Of a stretch of DNA of 64,000 nt, positions 54,675 to 63,001 are shown piece after piece; position 1 is the stretch's first letter, and every line of letters starts with the position of its first letter. Below the pieces are notes generated by a model that searched no databases, had not been told where the DNA came from, and was given only the letters and a program-made list of their open reading frames with translations. Both the position numbers and the translations under genes were made by a program. The DNA is from Planctomycetes bacterium syqfu (GTDB lineage: Bacteria > Planctomycetota > Phycisphaerae > Phycisphaerales > Phycisphaeraceae), in assembly GCA_020974905.1 (NCBI GenBank), contig CP087563.1:3534001-3598000 (forward strand), written 5' to 3'.

Positions 54675-54757
54675 ACCGCCAAGGTCGCCAAGATCGGAAA
54701 GAGGAAAACCGTCTTTCTCTCTTAACTTGGCGACCTTGGCGCCTTGGCGGTAAAAAA
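54675..54757. repeat. CCAAG-type inverted repeat, copy 2
   Basis: ACCGCCAAGGTCGCCAAG on the left and CTTGGCGACCTTGGCGCC plus TTGGCGGT on the right, inverted around ~30 nt. Related to 39397-39536. It lies inside the ABC-HlyD operon gap, so it would be transcribed and could fold as a stem between the two messages. Confidence 0.7.
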
Positions 54758-54794
54758 GTATTGAACAAGAACTTCAAAAGACAGGTAAGAAAAT

Positions 54795-55826
54795 ATGTCC
54801 ACCACCAATCAATCACAAGGTAACAGTCGCCCGCCCCGTACCGTCAAGCCCAAGTTCCGTTGGAAGCTGATTCTGCTTTTCATGTTCCTTTTGTTCGTCG
54901 GAGCCATCGTTGCGAGCCTGATGATCAATGTGGACCTGAAAATCCAGGGCGTGGGCTACATCACCACCGATGAGGAAGTCGAACTGCGTCCTTCCGTCGA
55001 AGGTGCGATTGCACAGGTCATGTTCCATGATGGTGAAGCGGTCAAACCCGGTGATCTGCTCATCCAACTCAAAGCCGACGTGCAGATGGCAGCCTTCGAG
55101 GAAGCGCAAAGCGATCTCAAAGCCAAGACCGCGCAGCTTGCTGAAATGCAGACCAATCTCAAACTCCGCCAGGCACGCCGCAAAGCCAATCTCTTCCAGG
55201 CCCAACAGGAATTGGAATTGGCTCAGCGTAAACTCAAGCGCATGGAAGATGCGGGTGGCGGTTTCTCTCGCTCCGAACTTGAAGACACGCAACTGAAAGT
55301 CAGCGTCATGACCAGCCGCGTCTCCGAGTTGATGCTCGATTACGATGAGTTGGACAGACAGCAGTTACTGGTGATCAAGGAACAGATCTCGGCTGCCCAA
55401 AAACGTGTCCTGCTCCATCAGGCTGAATGCGATGCCCGACAGATCCGTGCGACCATGGCTGGTCAGGTTTACTTCAATCGTTTTGAGGAAGGTGAAGTCG
55501 TCAAACCCGAACACGTGCTGGGGCAAATCTTCGATACCAGCGCATGGGTAGTCAAAATCCGTATCCCCGAACGTTATCTGGGACGGGTCAAGATCGGCCA
55601 GGAAGTGAAAGTCGAAACCGCAGCCTACTGGGCCTGGCAACACGGTTATCTCACCGGCAAGATCACCCGCATGATCCCCGTTGTCGACACGCAGGCAACC
55701 GGTGACGGCGTCTTCTATGTCGAAGCCGAACTGCCCAACCCCGGCTACGCACTGCAACCGGGCATGACCGCCACCGCGTGGGTCAACGCAGGCAAAGCCC
55801 CAATTCTGATGACGTTGTTGTATTAA
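54795..55826 (+). CDS. HlyD-type membrane fusion (adaptor) protein
   Basis: A 343-aa protein anchored by one N-terminal helix (~24-47: LILLFMFLLFVGAIVASLMI). Two biotinyl-lipoyl halves (VELRPSVEGAIAQVMFHDGE near 66 and ATMAGQVYFNRFEEGEVVKP near 220) flank a long coiled-coil hairpin (~100-215, rich in Gln, Leu, Lys and Glu). A beta-barrel domain follows (IRIPERYLGRVKIGQEVKVE). Such adaptors link an inner-membrane pump to an outer-membrane channel. It follows the two ABC genes by 152 nt in the same direction; no TolC-like gene is in the window. AGGTAAG precedes the ATG. A cluster of short hairpins follows the stop. Confidence 0.87.
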   Translation: MSTTNQSQGNSRPPRTVKPKFRWKLILLFMFLLFVGAIVASLMINVDLKIQGVGYITTDEEVELRPSVEGAIAQVMFHDGEAVKPGDLLIQLKADVQMAAFEEAQSDLKAKTAQLAEMQTNLKLRQARRKANLFQAQQELELAQRKLKRMEDAGGGFSRSELEDTQLKVSVMTSRVSELMLDYDELDRQQLLVIKEQISAAQKRVLLHQAECDARQIRATMAGQVYFNRFEEGEVVKPEHVLGQIFDTSAWVVKIRIPERYLGRVKIGQEVKVETAAYWAWQHGYLTGKITRMIPVVDTQATGDGVFYVEAELPNPGYALQPGMTATAWVNAGKAPILMTLLY

Positions 55827-55896
55827 GCTGCGATTACAAATCAGATATGTGTTAGCAAGTATCGCTCGAATGATCGCTAGCTGCGGATCGTTCTCA

Positions 55897-56004
55897 TATC
55901 GCTACGCGATACAGCATTGCGTCGCAAAGCAGCTACTATCTCGTCTTATTGATCGCTTCAAAATAGCTGCGTTGTGACGCAACGCAGAAACTGCAAAGCA
56001 GTTT
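55897..56004. repeat. Cluster of four short hairpins between convergent genes
   Basis: TATCGC-TAC-GCGATA (55897-55911), TTGCG-T-CGCAA (55917-55927), CTGCGTTG-TGACG-CAACGCAG (55967-55987) and AAACTGC-AAA-GCAGTTT (55988-56004). All have short loops and lie in the 209-nt gap between HlyD and the HAD gene. They may form terminators or mark a worn repeat unit. Confidence 0.6.
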
Positions 56005-56035
56005 ATCAACGGGCGCATCAAGATATTGAAGATTC

Positions 56036-56731
56036 TCAATCCACAAACCACTGACGCAGATCGTCGAGGGTCACACCTTCAAGATTAGGAACAACGCGCG
56101 TCGCCTGACTGAGCAAATCAGCAGGACCGGTGGTGGTCAAACCGAGCACCTGCAAGCCTGCTGCCTTGGCGGACTGTATGCCTGTCGCAGTATCTTCGAT
56201 GGCAACGGCGGTCTGAGGTTTGATGTTGCGATCCGGATATTTTTCTGCCAACAGCTTCACGGCCTTGGCATAGCTTTCAGGGTCCGGCTTGGAGTGCGTC
56301 ACGTCATCTGCTGTCACCGTCACATCAAAGACATTGTCCAGTCCAAGCTTGGCTAAGATGATGCGGATGTCCATCTGAGTCGCACCGCTGGAGATCGCAA
56401 TGGGGATTTGCCCTGCGAGTTGTTCGATGAGTTCAACGGAACCGGGGATCGCCTCGACACCTTCGTTGACTTCCAACTCAAAGGCCTGGGCTTTCTCCTG
56501 CACCAACTGGGGCAAACGCGCTTCCACTTCCGGCGATGCCGTCTGGCCCGGCTGGGCACCAAGGATCACGCGAAAGGCATCGCGGTCATCAAAGCCGACG
56601 AACTGGTCAAGGTAATCTTCCCATGAGAGTTCGAATCCCAAAGGCTTGCCCACGCGCAGAAACGCACGGTGATGCAAGGGCTCGGAGTCGACAATCACGC
56701 CATCAAAATCAAAAACAATACAGCTGGGCAT
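56036..56731 (-). CDS. HAD-superfamily phosphatase, beta-phosphoglucomutase-like
   Basis: A 231-aa soluble enzyme of the HAD subfamily that handles sugar phosphates. Motif I is FDFDGVIVDSEPLHHRAF (nucleophile Asp in FDFDG), motif II is the Ser in ISSGATQ, motif III the Lys in HSKPDPESY, and motif IV VAIEDTATGIQSAKAAG. A helical cap sits between motifs I and II. Phosphatase versus phosphomutase cannot be separated without substrate data. The ATG at 56731 (MPSCIVFD) is preferred; TTG 56767 would add a proline-rich tail. It lies 86 nt after the WD40 gene in the same direction, with one AGCC-type hairpin between. Confidence 0.88.
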   Translation of the reverse strand: MPSCIVFDFDGVIVDSEPLHHRAFLRVGKPLGFELSWEDYLDQFVGFDDRDAFRVILGAQPGQTASPEVEARLPQLVQEKAQAFELEVNEGVEAIPGSVELIEQLAGQIPIAISSGATQMDIRIILAKLGLDNVFDVTVTADDVTHSKPDPESYAKAVKLLAEKYPDRNIKPQTAVAIEDTATGIQSAKAAGLQVLGLTTTGPADLLSQATRVVPNLEGVTLDDLRQWFVD

Positions 56732-56787
56732 GGGTGGGAGTTTAGAGGACGGGCGTGTATTTTTCAATTAACTGACATGTTAAAACC

Positions 56788-56815
56788 ACCCGTGACCCGG
56801 GAGGATCACGGCTTT
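56788..56815. repeat. Single AGCC-family hairpin
   Basis: On the minus strand it reads AAAGCC-GTGATCC-TCCC-GGGTCAC-GGGT, the same frame and nearly the same loop as pair A with a different stem. It lies between the WD40 stop (56818) and the HAD gene, and the AGCC end comes first in the transcript of those genes. Confidence 0.7.
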
Positions 56816-56817
56816 GA

Positions 56818-59199
56818 TCAAAAGGATTGGCCTAGCTTTAACACAAGGTCTTTGTAATAGTCGCGACACTTGCCGGTCTTGATGTCCCACAAGCGTGCCT
56901 GCCCGTCATCACAACCGGTGAGAAGCCACTTGCCATCAGGACTGATCGCCACGCTGGTGACATCAACGGGATGCTTGAGTTGGGGGCCGACAGGCGTGTC
57001 GGTTTGAACGTCCCAAACGCGAACGGTGTTATTCCAATAGGACATCGCGATGCTTTGGCTGTCGGGACTAAAGGTGAATTTTTCGCAGGACTTCTCCGTA
57101 GCTTTGATCGCCATCTGCTGCCCTGTTGCCACTTCAAAAATCCGAATCGCCCCTGATCCGTTAAGACAGACCCATTGCCCATTCTCAGAAAACTGCAATT
57201 GATGAGCATGAAACTTGCCAAGAATGATCGGCTCAAAAAGGGGCTTGAATGAATTCATATCCCAAACGCAAAAGGCAGGAAGATAAGGTCTGGGCGTTTC
57301 ATAGCCAATCGCCAAATGCATGCCATCAGGACTGAATCGGATGCTGTCGATGTAGCGTTGGATTTCAATTGGGATCAACGTATATCTTCCCGTCGTCATA
57401 TCCCATCGTTCAAGCTTGGGGCTGGTTCGTCGTTCTCCAAATGGGGGTGGATTAAACCGGTGCGTGATGGCATACTTGCCATCGGGTGAGACAGCAGCAC
57501 GGTTGGTAACATATTCTTTGTCATAAGCATGCAGATGTTCACGCAGGACTTTGCCTGTGTTAGCATCCCAGACTTTTGCAATGATGCGTTGCTGTGCAGC
57601 GATGAGTTTCTCAGAATCGTTCGTGAAAAACAGATCACTCTTGTGGGCAGGCAACAGCAATTCGGATGTTAACTGTTTACCGGTTTTCACATCGTAAATC
57701 TGCGCCTTGTCCTCGTGGATCTCCAGCAGTAGCTTTTGGCCATCGGGACTAAACAGTGGACGGCTATAGTATGTCGGGACGATTTGCTGAGGCCAATCAG
57801 GTTTACCGGTCTGCCGATCCCACAATCGTGTAGTCTTGTATCCCACCGTAAGAATCTGCTTGCCATCATGCGTGAAACAGGCAGCATTGATAGACGATGG
57901 AAGTGTCAATGGACGCGTCATGGTGTTGATATCCCAGAGGCCTGTTTCCATGGTCTTTTTCGTGAATAGGTATTCAAGTTCAACCATGTATTTTTCGTCT
58001 GCTGTCAAGCCATAAATCTTACGATCGATCTGATTCGCTGTGCCGACAGGCTTGCCGGTTTGGATGTCCCACACGGCACATTGATGCTTCTGGTTGATCA
58101 GTACCTGTTTGGATTGGTGAATGAAAAAGGCCTGTTGCGTCTTCTCAAACGTTCCCATCACCGGTTTGAAGGTCCTTAAATCCCAGATACGCATGTTGTA
58201 GTCATAGTCAATGAGCATGAGATAGCGGTCATCAGGACTGAAGACGATCTTCAAAACCATCGCAGGCATTTGGAACTCCGGTGAAATGGGCTTACCCGTT
58301 TTCGTATCCCAGATTCTGGCCGAGTTGTTGTCCAACCCAAAACCAATGCGCGTTTGGTCATGCGACATCACCGAACGACATGCAGAACGGCGGCTCTTGG
58401 TTTTGATCTGCTGTGTGGCTGGCTGAGCCGTTTGAATATCCCAGCCCCAGGCATGCATCTTGTCCAAGATGTAAACGATCTTGCCATCGGCTGAAAGTTG
58501 AATTTCATCATTAAAATAGTTGTTGACTTCGATGACAGGGGCAAGACGTTTGCCGGTTTGGATGTCCCAGTATTGCACCTTTCGGTCGGACAGCGTGAGA
58601 ATGCGTTGGCCACTTGCTGTGAAAATGACATCAGCAACGTGCTCATCGTGTTTGATCGGTGGCGAGATGGCTTGACCGGAGTTCATATCCCAAACCCGGG
58701 CGGTCTTGTCCCAGCTTCCCGCCGCAAAAGTCTGGCCGTCGGGACTGATGCAGAGACATTCAATGGCTTTATTGTCCGATGACAGGATTTCGGTGAAGCC
58801 TTCGGTGTCCATATCCCAGATTCGCAGTTTGCCATGAACATCTGCCGTCACCACCTTTTTCATGTCCGGTGAGAGGACTCTCTTCAAAGGGTGGTAATCC
58901 GGCTGCTGGTTGTCAGACTTGGCTGGCGATTGGGTGGCAGTGTTTTGAACGGTTTTCTGTTGGGCATCCCGCAAGGAGACGGTCTGAGCCGAGATGGTTT
59001 GACTCACTGCCTGGGTCGGTTTGGCTGGGGCCTTATGCTGCTGTGATATTGTGGGTGATACCGCTTGAGTGGAAGGTTGCGATTCATGCTGCTGCGCCCA
59101 ATTGAGTACACCCACGAATGTCAGCACTGAGATGACGATGGCAATGATCATCCCCCATTGAGCCGGTGTAAGTCGACTGCGGTAGCGTGGTTTGGTCAA
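56818..59199 (-). CDS. Membrane-anchored WD40-repeat protein
   Basis: A 793-aa protein with one membrane helix near the start (~residues 15-35: WGMIIAIVISVLTFVGVLNW) and a Gln/Thr/Ser-rich linker (~36-100). At least twelve WD40-type repeats follow, each near 40 residues, with SPDG..(L/I)..G..D..(A/V)R(L/V)WD patterns (for instance SPDGKWLLTGCDDGQARLWD at the end). This length should give two beta-propellers that act as a protein-binding scaffold; no kinase or other enzymatic domain is fused. The start is TTG 59199 with GGGGA seven bases upstream. Partners are unknown. Confidence 0.82.
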   Translation of the reverse strand: MTKPRYRSRLTPAQWGMIIAIVISVLTFVGVLNWAQQHESQPSTQAVSPTISQQHKAPAKPTQAVSQTISAQTVSLRDAQQKTVQNTATQSPAKSDNQQPDYHPLKRVLSPDMKKVVTADVHGKLRIWDMDTEGFTEILSSDNKAIECLCISPDGQTFAAGSWDKTARVWDMNSGQAISPPIKHDEHVADVIFTASGQRILTLSDRKVQYWDIQTGKRLAPVIEVNNYFNDEIQLSADGKIVYILDKMHAWGWDIQTAQPATQQIKTKSRRSACRSVMSHDQTRIGFGLDNNSARIWDTKTGKPISPEFQMPAMVLKIVFSPDDRYLMLIDYDYNMRIWDLRTFKPVMGTFEKTQQAFFIHQSKQVLINQKHQCAVWDIQTGKPVGTANQIDRKIYGLTADEKYMVELEYLFTKKTMETGLWDINTMTRPLTLPSSINAACFTHDGKQILTVGYKTTRLWDRQTGKPDWPQQIVPTYYSRPLFSPDGQKLLLEIHEDKAQIYDVKTGKQLTSELLLPAHKSDLFFTNDSEKLIAAQQRIIAKVWDANTGKVLREHLHAYDKEYVTNRAAVSPDGKYAITHRFNPPPFGERRTSPKLERWDMTTGRYTLIPIEIQRYIDSIRFSPDGMHLAIGYETPRPYLPAFCVWDMNSFKPLFEPIILGKFHAHQLQFSENGQWVCLNGSGAIRIFEVATGQQMAIKATEKSCEKFTFSPDSQSIAMSYWNNTVRVWDVQTDTPVGPQLKHPVDVTSVAISPDGKWLLTGCDDGQARLWDIKTGKCRDYYKDLVLKLGQSF

Positions 59200-59535
59200 G
59201 ATCGAATCCCCGGTCCAGCGGTTTTGATGACAAGTCCATGGCTTAAGCGTCTATGATACCTTTCATTGACACTCTGCCAAGACTCTCTGTAGCAACGTGT
59301 CTTCGCCCGAATTTCACTGTTTGTCAGGTTGTCGGGGTGGGTCTTTCAGCCTACTCTGCGACTGAGTCTCATTGTCGCACCTGTTTTCTAGCTTGCTTAC
59401 CCATCATTGCTTATCAAAATGGAAAATAATTTTTGATAGGCTGGATTTCTATTTGCCCCAAGCCGACTTCTTCCTATACTGTGTTCCAAGAACAGACAAA
59501 CTTTCTTTTTATCTCTGATACAAAGGTTATCCATC
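59200..59535. promoter_or_regulatory. Gap with a promoter candidate for the ferredoxin gene
   Basis: TATACT (59475-59480) preceded after 16 nt by TTGCCC (59453-59458) is a plausible -10/-35 pair for the ferredoxin gene, with AAAGG about ten bases before its ATG. The rest of the gap (59200-59450) shows no gene or clear structure. Confidence 0.4.
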
Positions 59536-59793
59536 ATGCCTCACATCATTGCTGAGCCCTGCGTGAACACCAAGGACACCGCTTGCGTTGAAGTCTGCCC
59601 CGTGGACTGTATTCACCCCACCAAGGACGACGACGACTTTGAAACCGCTGAAATGCTCTACATCGATCCCAACACCTGCATCGACTGCGGTCTGTGCGTC
59701 GATGAATGCCCCGTCAAAGCCATCTTCCCCGAAGAAGACCTTCCCGAAGAATGGGAAGAATACGTGGCCAAGAACGCGGAATACTACGAATAA
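59536..59793 (+). CDS. 7Fe- or 8Fe-type bacterial ferredoxin
   Basis: An 85-aa soluble electron carrier. Eight or more Cys occur in two clusters: C9, C17, C21, C25 (C-x7-C-x3-C-P type, typical of a site that holds 3Fe-4S) and C48, C51, C54, C58 (C-x2-C-x2-C-x3-C-P, a 4Fe-4S site). The acidic tail EEDLPEEWEEYVAKNAEYYE matches the family's extended C-terminus as in Thermus- and Azotobacter-type ferredoxins. It is monocistronic by appearance, with ~190 nt before the next gene; that gap holds a short ATTCGAAATTC-like periodic remnant (59952-59978). Redox partners are not in the window. Confidence 0.93.
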   Translation: MPHIIAEPCVNTKDTACVEVCPVDCIHPTKDDDDFETAEMLYIDPNTCIDCGLCVDECPVKAIFPEEDLPEEWEEYVAKNAEYYE

Positions 59794-59983
59794 TTAAGCA
59801 GTCCGCGAAACTGTTAACTATTCAAACCGGGTATCGCATTGGTGAAATCGTTGGGATCAAACCCGTCGATTGGGCCAATGTGGTGCCCGGTTTTTTGTTG
59901 CGCATTGAGCACTGTCATATACTGGCAAGCCGTCCTGAAAAACAAATCCGACATTCGAAATTCAAAATCCGAAATTAAATCAC

Positions 59984-60937
59984 ATGTCCAAGCCCACCAT
60001 CATCATCACTGAAACGCTCGATCCGGTTTGTGCTGCCTGGCTGGAGGAACGTGCCAACGTCATCTGGCATATGCATGATCAACCCGGCGTCGAAGAGATT
60101 CTTGCCAGCATCGACGGTGCCGTCGTGCGGACCTATACGCAGGTCAACGATGCGTTCATGGATCTGGCCCCCAACTGCAAAGTCATCGGCCGGGCGGGCG
60201 TTGGCTTGGATAACTTCGATCTACCGGCATGTCAGAAACGTGGCGTCCAGGTGGTCTACACCCCAGATGCCAACACGCAGGCCGTCGTCGAGTATGTGTT
60301 CGGCTTGATCCTCGATCACTACCGTCCGCGTACCGCGATGCCTCAGTGCGTCGGCGATAAAGCCTTCCACGGACTCCGCAAAACTCAGGTTGGCCTGCAG
60401 ATTAATGAACTGACCCTCGGCATCCTCGGCTTTGGACGCATCGGCAAACGCATCGGCCAGGTTGCCACCGCCTTTGGCATGAAAGTCCTCGTCAACGATA
60501 TCATCGACGAGTTCGTCCTGCGTGATGCGGTGGAGTACGATTTTAAGTTCGTCGACAAGCAAACCCTCTACAGCCAGTCCAACATCCTCACCGTGCACAC
60601 CGACGGTCGCAAGGATAACCATCACCTGCTAAATAGTGATGCCTTTGACCTACTCAAGCCTGACTGCCTGTTCATCAATGCAGCGCGTGGCATGCTGGTC
60701 AACGATGCGGATTTAGCTGCATGGCTCAAAGCCAACACAAACGCCCATGCGATTCTCGACGTCCACGATCCCGAGCCCCCGCAAGCAGACAATCCACTTT
60801 GGCCTTACACCGATCGCGTGAAAATGCTCCCGCATCTGGCCTCGCGTACCGACAGCGCATTGCAGAACATGAGTTGGGTCGTCAAAGATGTCATGGCCGT
60901 GCTGGAAGGCGCCGAGCCGAGGTATCCGGCGTTTTGA
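59984..60937 (+). CDS. D-isomer-specific 2-hydroxyacid dehydrogenase (phosphoglycerate dehydrogenase-like)
   Basis: A 317-aa NAD-dependent enzyme. The NAD-binding motif is LGILGFGRIGKRIGQVATAF (~138-157). Catalytic candidates are the Arg in FINAARGML (~Arg 230), the Glu in HDPEPP (~Glu 259) and the His in LPHLASRT (~His 283). No ACT regulatory domain is present, so it is the short form. It could be a SerA-like or CtBP-like dehydrogenase or act on another 2-hydroxyacid; serine genes are absent nearby. It ends back to back with the SIMPL gene: the two stop codons form TGATCA at 60935-60940, with no intergenic base. Confidence 0.85.
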   Translation: MSKPTIIITETLDPVCAAWLEERANVIWHMHDQPGVEEILASIDGAVVRTYTQVNDAFMDLAPNCKVIGRAGVGLDNFDLPACQKRGVQVVYTPDANTQAVVEYVFGLILDHYRPRTAMPQCVGDKAFHGLRKTQVGLQINELTLGILGFGRIGKRIGQVATAFGMKVLVNDIIDEFVLRDAVEYDFKFVDKQTLYSQSNILTVHTDGRKDNHHLLNSDAFDLLKPDCLFINAARGMLVNDADLAAWLKANTNAHAILDVHDPEPPQADNPLWPYTDRVKMLPHLASRTDSALQNMSWVVKDVMAVLEGAEPRYPAF

Positions 60938-61714
60938 TCACTTGGCGTCTTGAGCCTGGTCATCCGGATCAATGATTTGGAATGTCACATCCACCGTTGC
61001 TGAAATGTGTACCTTGCCCATCGCCACGGTGCCATCCGTTGGACCGTTGTTGGTTTGGTTGGAGACGGTATTCTGCATCATCATGTGCGATTGATCGCGT
61101 CGCGAATCGCGGAAGTTGTTGTAATAAATGCCTGACCAGCCTTCACTGACTCGGGTTGGCTTGCCGACCTTCTGGCCAAGCACCTCAATCATCTCCTGCG
61201 CCTTTTCCTTTGCAGCTTTCACTGCCATAATCCGAGCCTGCTGACGATACTTTTTAAATTCGGTCACCTGAAAATCAACGCCATACACATGGGTAACGCC
61301 CACTTCCAGAACACTGGTGAGCAGGGGTTCGATTTTCTCGATATCGGTTAATGTCACCGCCACGTTGTTATTGACCCAGTATCCCAGAAAATTTCGCTTG
61401 TTGTTGTAATGATCGTAGCGTGGCTCAATGGTCAGTTGATCCGTCTGAATGTTCTTGGGTTCAATTTTCAGATCCTTGAAAATCGCCATCACTTTCTGGT
61501 GAATTGCCGTATTGGCCTTCTTTGCGATCTGGACTTCCATGTCATTGGTTTCAATCCCCAGGCTGATCACCACCTTATCAGGCGTCACATCAATCCCAGC
61601 CTGACCCTGAACAAAAATTGAGCCGTTATTAATCCGGTTCGCCATGGGCAACATCTGCCCCTGCGCGATTGATGCCAACAGAAACACAGCCAGAATGGGG
61701 AATGCGGTCTTCAT
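60938..61714 (-). CDS. Exported SIMPL-domain (DUF541) protein
   Basis: A 258-aa protein with a signal peptide (MKTAFPILAVFLLASIAQGQ, cleavage near residue 20). The SIMPL domain follows (~35-250), including IFVQGQAGIDVTPDKVVISL near the start, LTIEPRYDHYNNKRNF in the middle and AVKAAKEKAQEMIEVLGQKV later. Members are periplasmic or outer-membrane-associated proteins of unclear role, some linked to oxidative stress. ATG 61714 is supported by AAGGAG seven bases upstream; the reading to 61768 is not. It faces the dehydrogenase gene directly. Confidence 0.88.
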   Translation of the reverse strand: MKTAFPILAVFLLASIAQGQMLPMANRINNGSIFVQGQAGIDVTPDKVVISLGIETNDMEVQIAKKANTAIHQKVMAIFKDLKIEPKNIQTDQLTIEPRYDHYNNKRNFLGYWVNNNVAVTLTDIEKIEPLLTSVLEVGVTHVYGVDFQVTEFKKYRQQARIMAVKAAKEKAQEMIEVLGQKVGKPTRVSEGWSGIYYNNFRDSRRDQSHMMMQNTVSNQTNNGPTDGTVAMGKVHISATVDVTFQIIDPDDQAQDAK

Positions 61715-61851
61715 GATTGCTCCTTGCATGATGTCCAGTATCGGATTCAGATCAACACGGAGCATCAACCATGATACCCCGCCACGGAATACCGAATTAG
61801 ACGCACGGGAAACTGCAAAGTTCCAGGCATCTCATGACAGACCCTAAAAAA

Positions 61852-62841
61852 TCAATCGTCCGGCCAATCAAACAACATCCCCATCGTGTCAGCCCGATGC
61901 TCGGTCATGAAGGGGTAGACTTCTTGGCATTCGTCGGGTTTGAAGCGATGCCAGATCAGACCATCGACATTGAATTTGCCGCGTTGGAGTAACTCAAAAT
62001 AGAACTGGCTGTAGGTGTGATCATTCCATTGATCATCGTTGTGAATATCGTGCACGCCGCGGATGGTCAGGCCGTTTCGCATGACCGCAGGGGTTAAGTG
62101 TTGCTGCGTGGGATCACCTGCTGAACCCAGGAGAACGAGTCTGCCGAATTTGCGGGGGAGTTGTTGGGCCTGGACGAAGACCTGCGCGTTGCCGGTGGAG
62201 TCGATGACGATGTCGGGGAGCGTGCCGAGTAATTCTTCGACAACGGGGATCGCATCAACAATGGGTTGATCGATCACGGAAGTAGCACCGCCCTTGGTTG
62301 CCATCTCCAGCTGCTTGGCAACGGGGTCGATGACGACGATATGCTGCGCGCTACTTGCCACGGCCCAACGGGTGCTCATCTGCCCGATGGGACCTGCACC
62401 GATAATCGCGACCTTGCTGCCATACGCATACTCGGCTGCATTGGCGCCGACTGCTGCGATCTTGGCCAAGGCAAACCATGCTGCATCCTCACTGGACACG
62501 CTATCTGGGATCGGTATCACGTGGTTCTGATCCAACACGTGATGTGAGGCATGTTGCTGTCGTGATGCAACACGATCACCGACTTTAACTTTGGTGACCT
62601 CACTACCGACTTGGATCACCTGCCCCACCCAGCAGTAGCCCGTTTTAAACGGGTACACAACCCAACTGGGGAAGTAACTTTGCTCGCTGAAATTCCGGTT
62701 AAAGCAGGTGCCTTCTGTGCCGCTGCTAATCATCGAACAGATCGCCTTGACCACCACTTCATGGGGCTTGGGATCGGGCAATTCGACGGGCATGAGTTGG
62801 ACTTGCTGTTTGCCGGTGAAGAAAATGGCTTGGGATTGCAT
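61852..62841 (-). CDS. MDR-family dehydrogenase lacking the usual zinc-site His-Glu pair
   Basis: A 329-aa medium-chain dehydrogenase/reductase. The N-terminal GroES-like part has AICSMISSGTEG and GYCWVGQVIQVG, where classical zinc alcohol dehydrogenases carry GHE. The NAD-binding part shows VAIIGAGPIGQM (~145-156) and IVVIDPVAKQLEMA. The structural zinc Cys lobe is also missing, so zinc-independent action or a shifted site is likely. Relatives of this shape act on sugars and polyols. It diverges from an AraC regulator, which suggests sugar-induced control. The substrate is unknown. Confidence 0.8.
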   Translation of the reverse strand: MQSQAIFFTGKQQVQLMPVELPDPKPHEVVVKAICSMISSGTEGTCFNRNFSEQSYFPSWVVYPFKTGYCWVGQVIQVGSEVTKVKVGDRVASRQQHASHHVLDQNHVIPIPDSVSSEDAAWFALAKIAAVGANAAEYAYGSKVAIIGAGPIGQMSTRWAVASSAQHIVVIDPVAKQLEMATKGGATSVIDQPIVDAIPVVEELLGTLPDIVIDSTGNAQVFVQAQQLPRKFGRLVLLGSAGDPTQQHLTPAVMRNGLTIRGVHDIHNDDQWNDHTYSQFYFELLQRGKFNVDGLIWHRFKPDECQEVYPFMTEHRADTMGMLFDWPDD

Positions 62842-62951
62842 GGCTGTGCTCCTGTGTCAAAGATTGCTCAAAGCATAGGAATCGCAAACAGCAGGGACTA
62901 TTTCAGCTTTTGCATCTGACTTTCAAATTTTGAGACAATACTTTGTTTTAA

Positions 62952-62994
62952 ACTGTTTTTTACAGTGTTTTATTTTGTCATCATTCTCTATAAT
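62952..62994 (+). promoter_or_regulatory. Promoter and inverted repeat for the AraC gene
   Basis: ACTGT-TTTTT-ACAGT (62952-62966) lies ahead of a perfect TATAAT (62989-62994). The -35 region at the right spacing is poor, typical of activator-dependent promoters. TATAAT overlaps the upstream possible ATG (62993), so if this is the -10 the true start is ATG 63002 with almost no leader. Confidence 0.45.
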
Positions 62995-63001
62995 GCGACA
63001 C

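Noticed and set aside
56626-56639. GAGTTCGAATCCCA, resembling a tRNA T-loop
   Set aside because: It lies inside the HAD gene in a conserved coding region, and no matching acceptor, D or anticodon stems are present around it.
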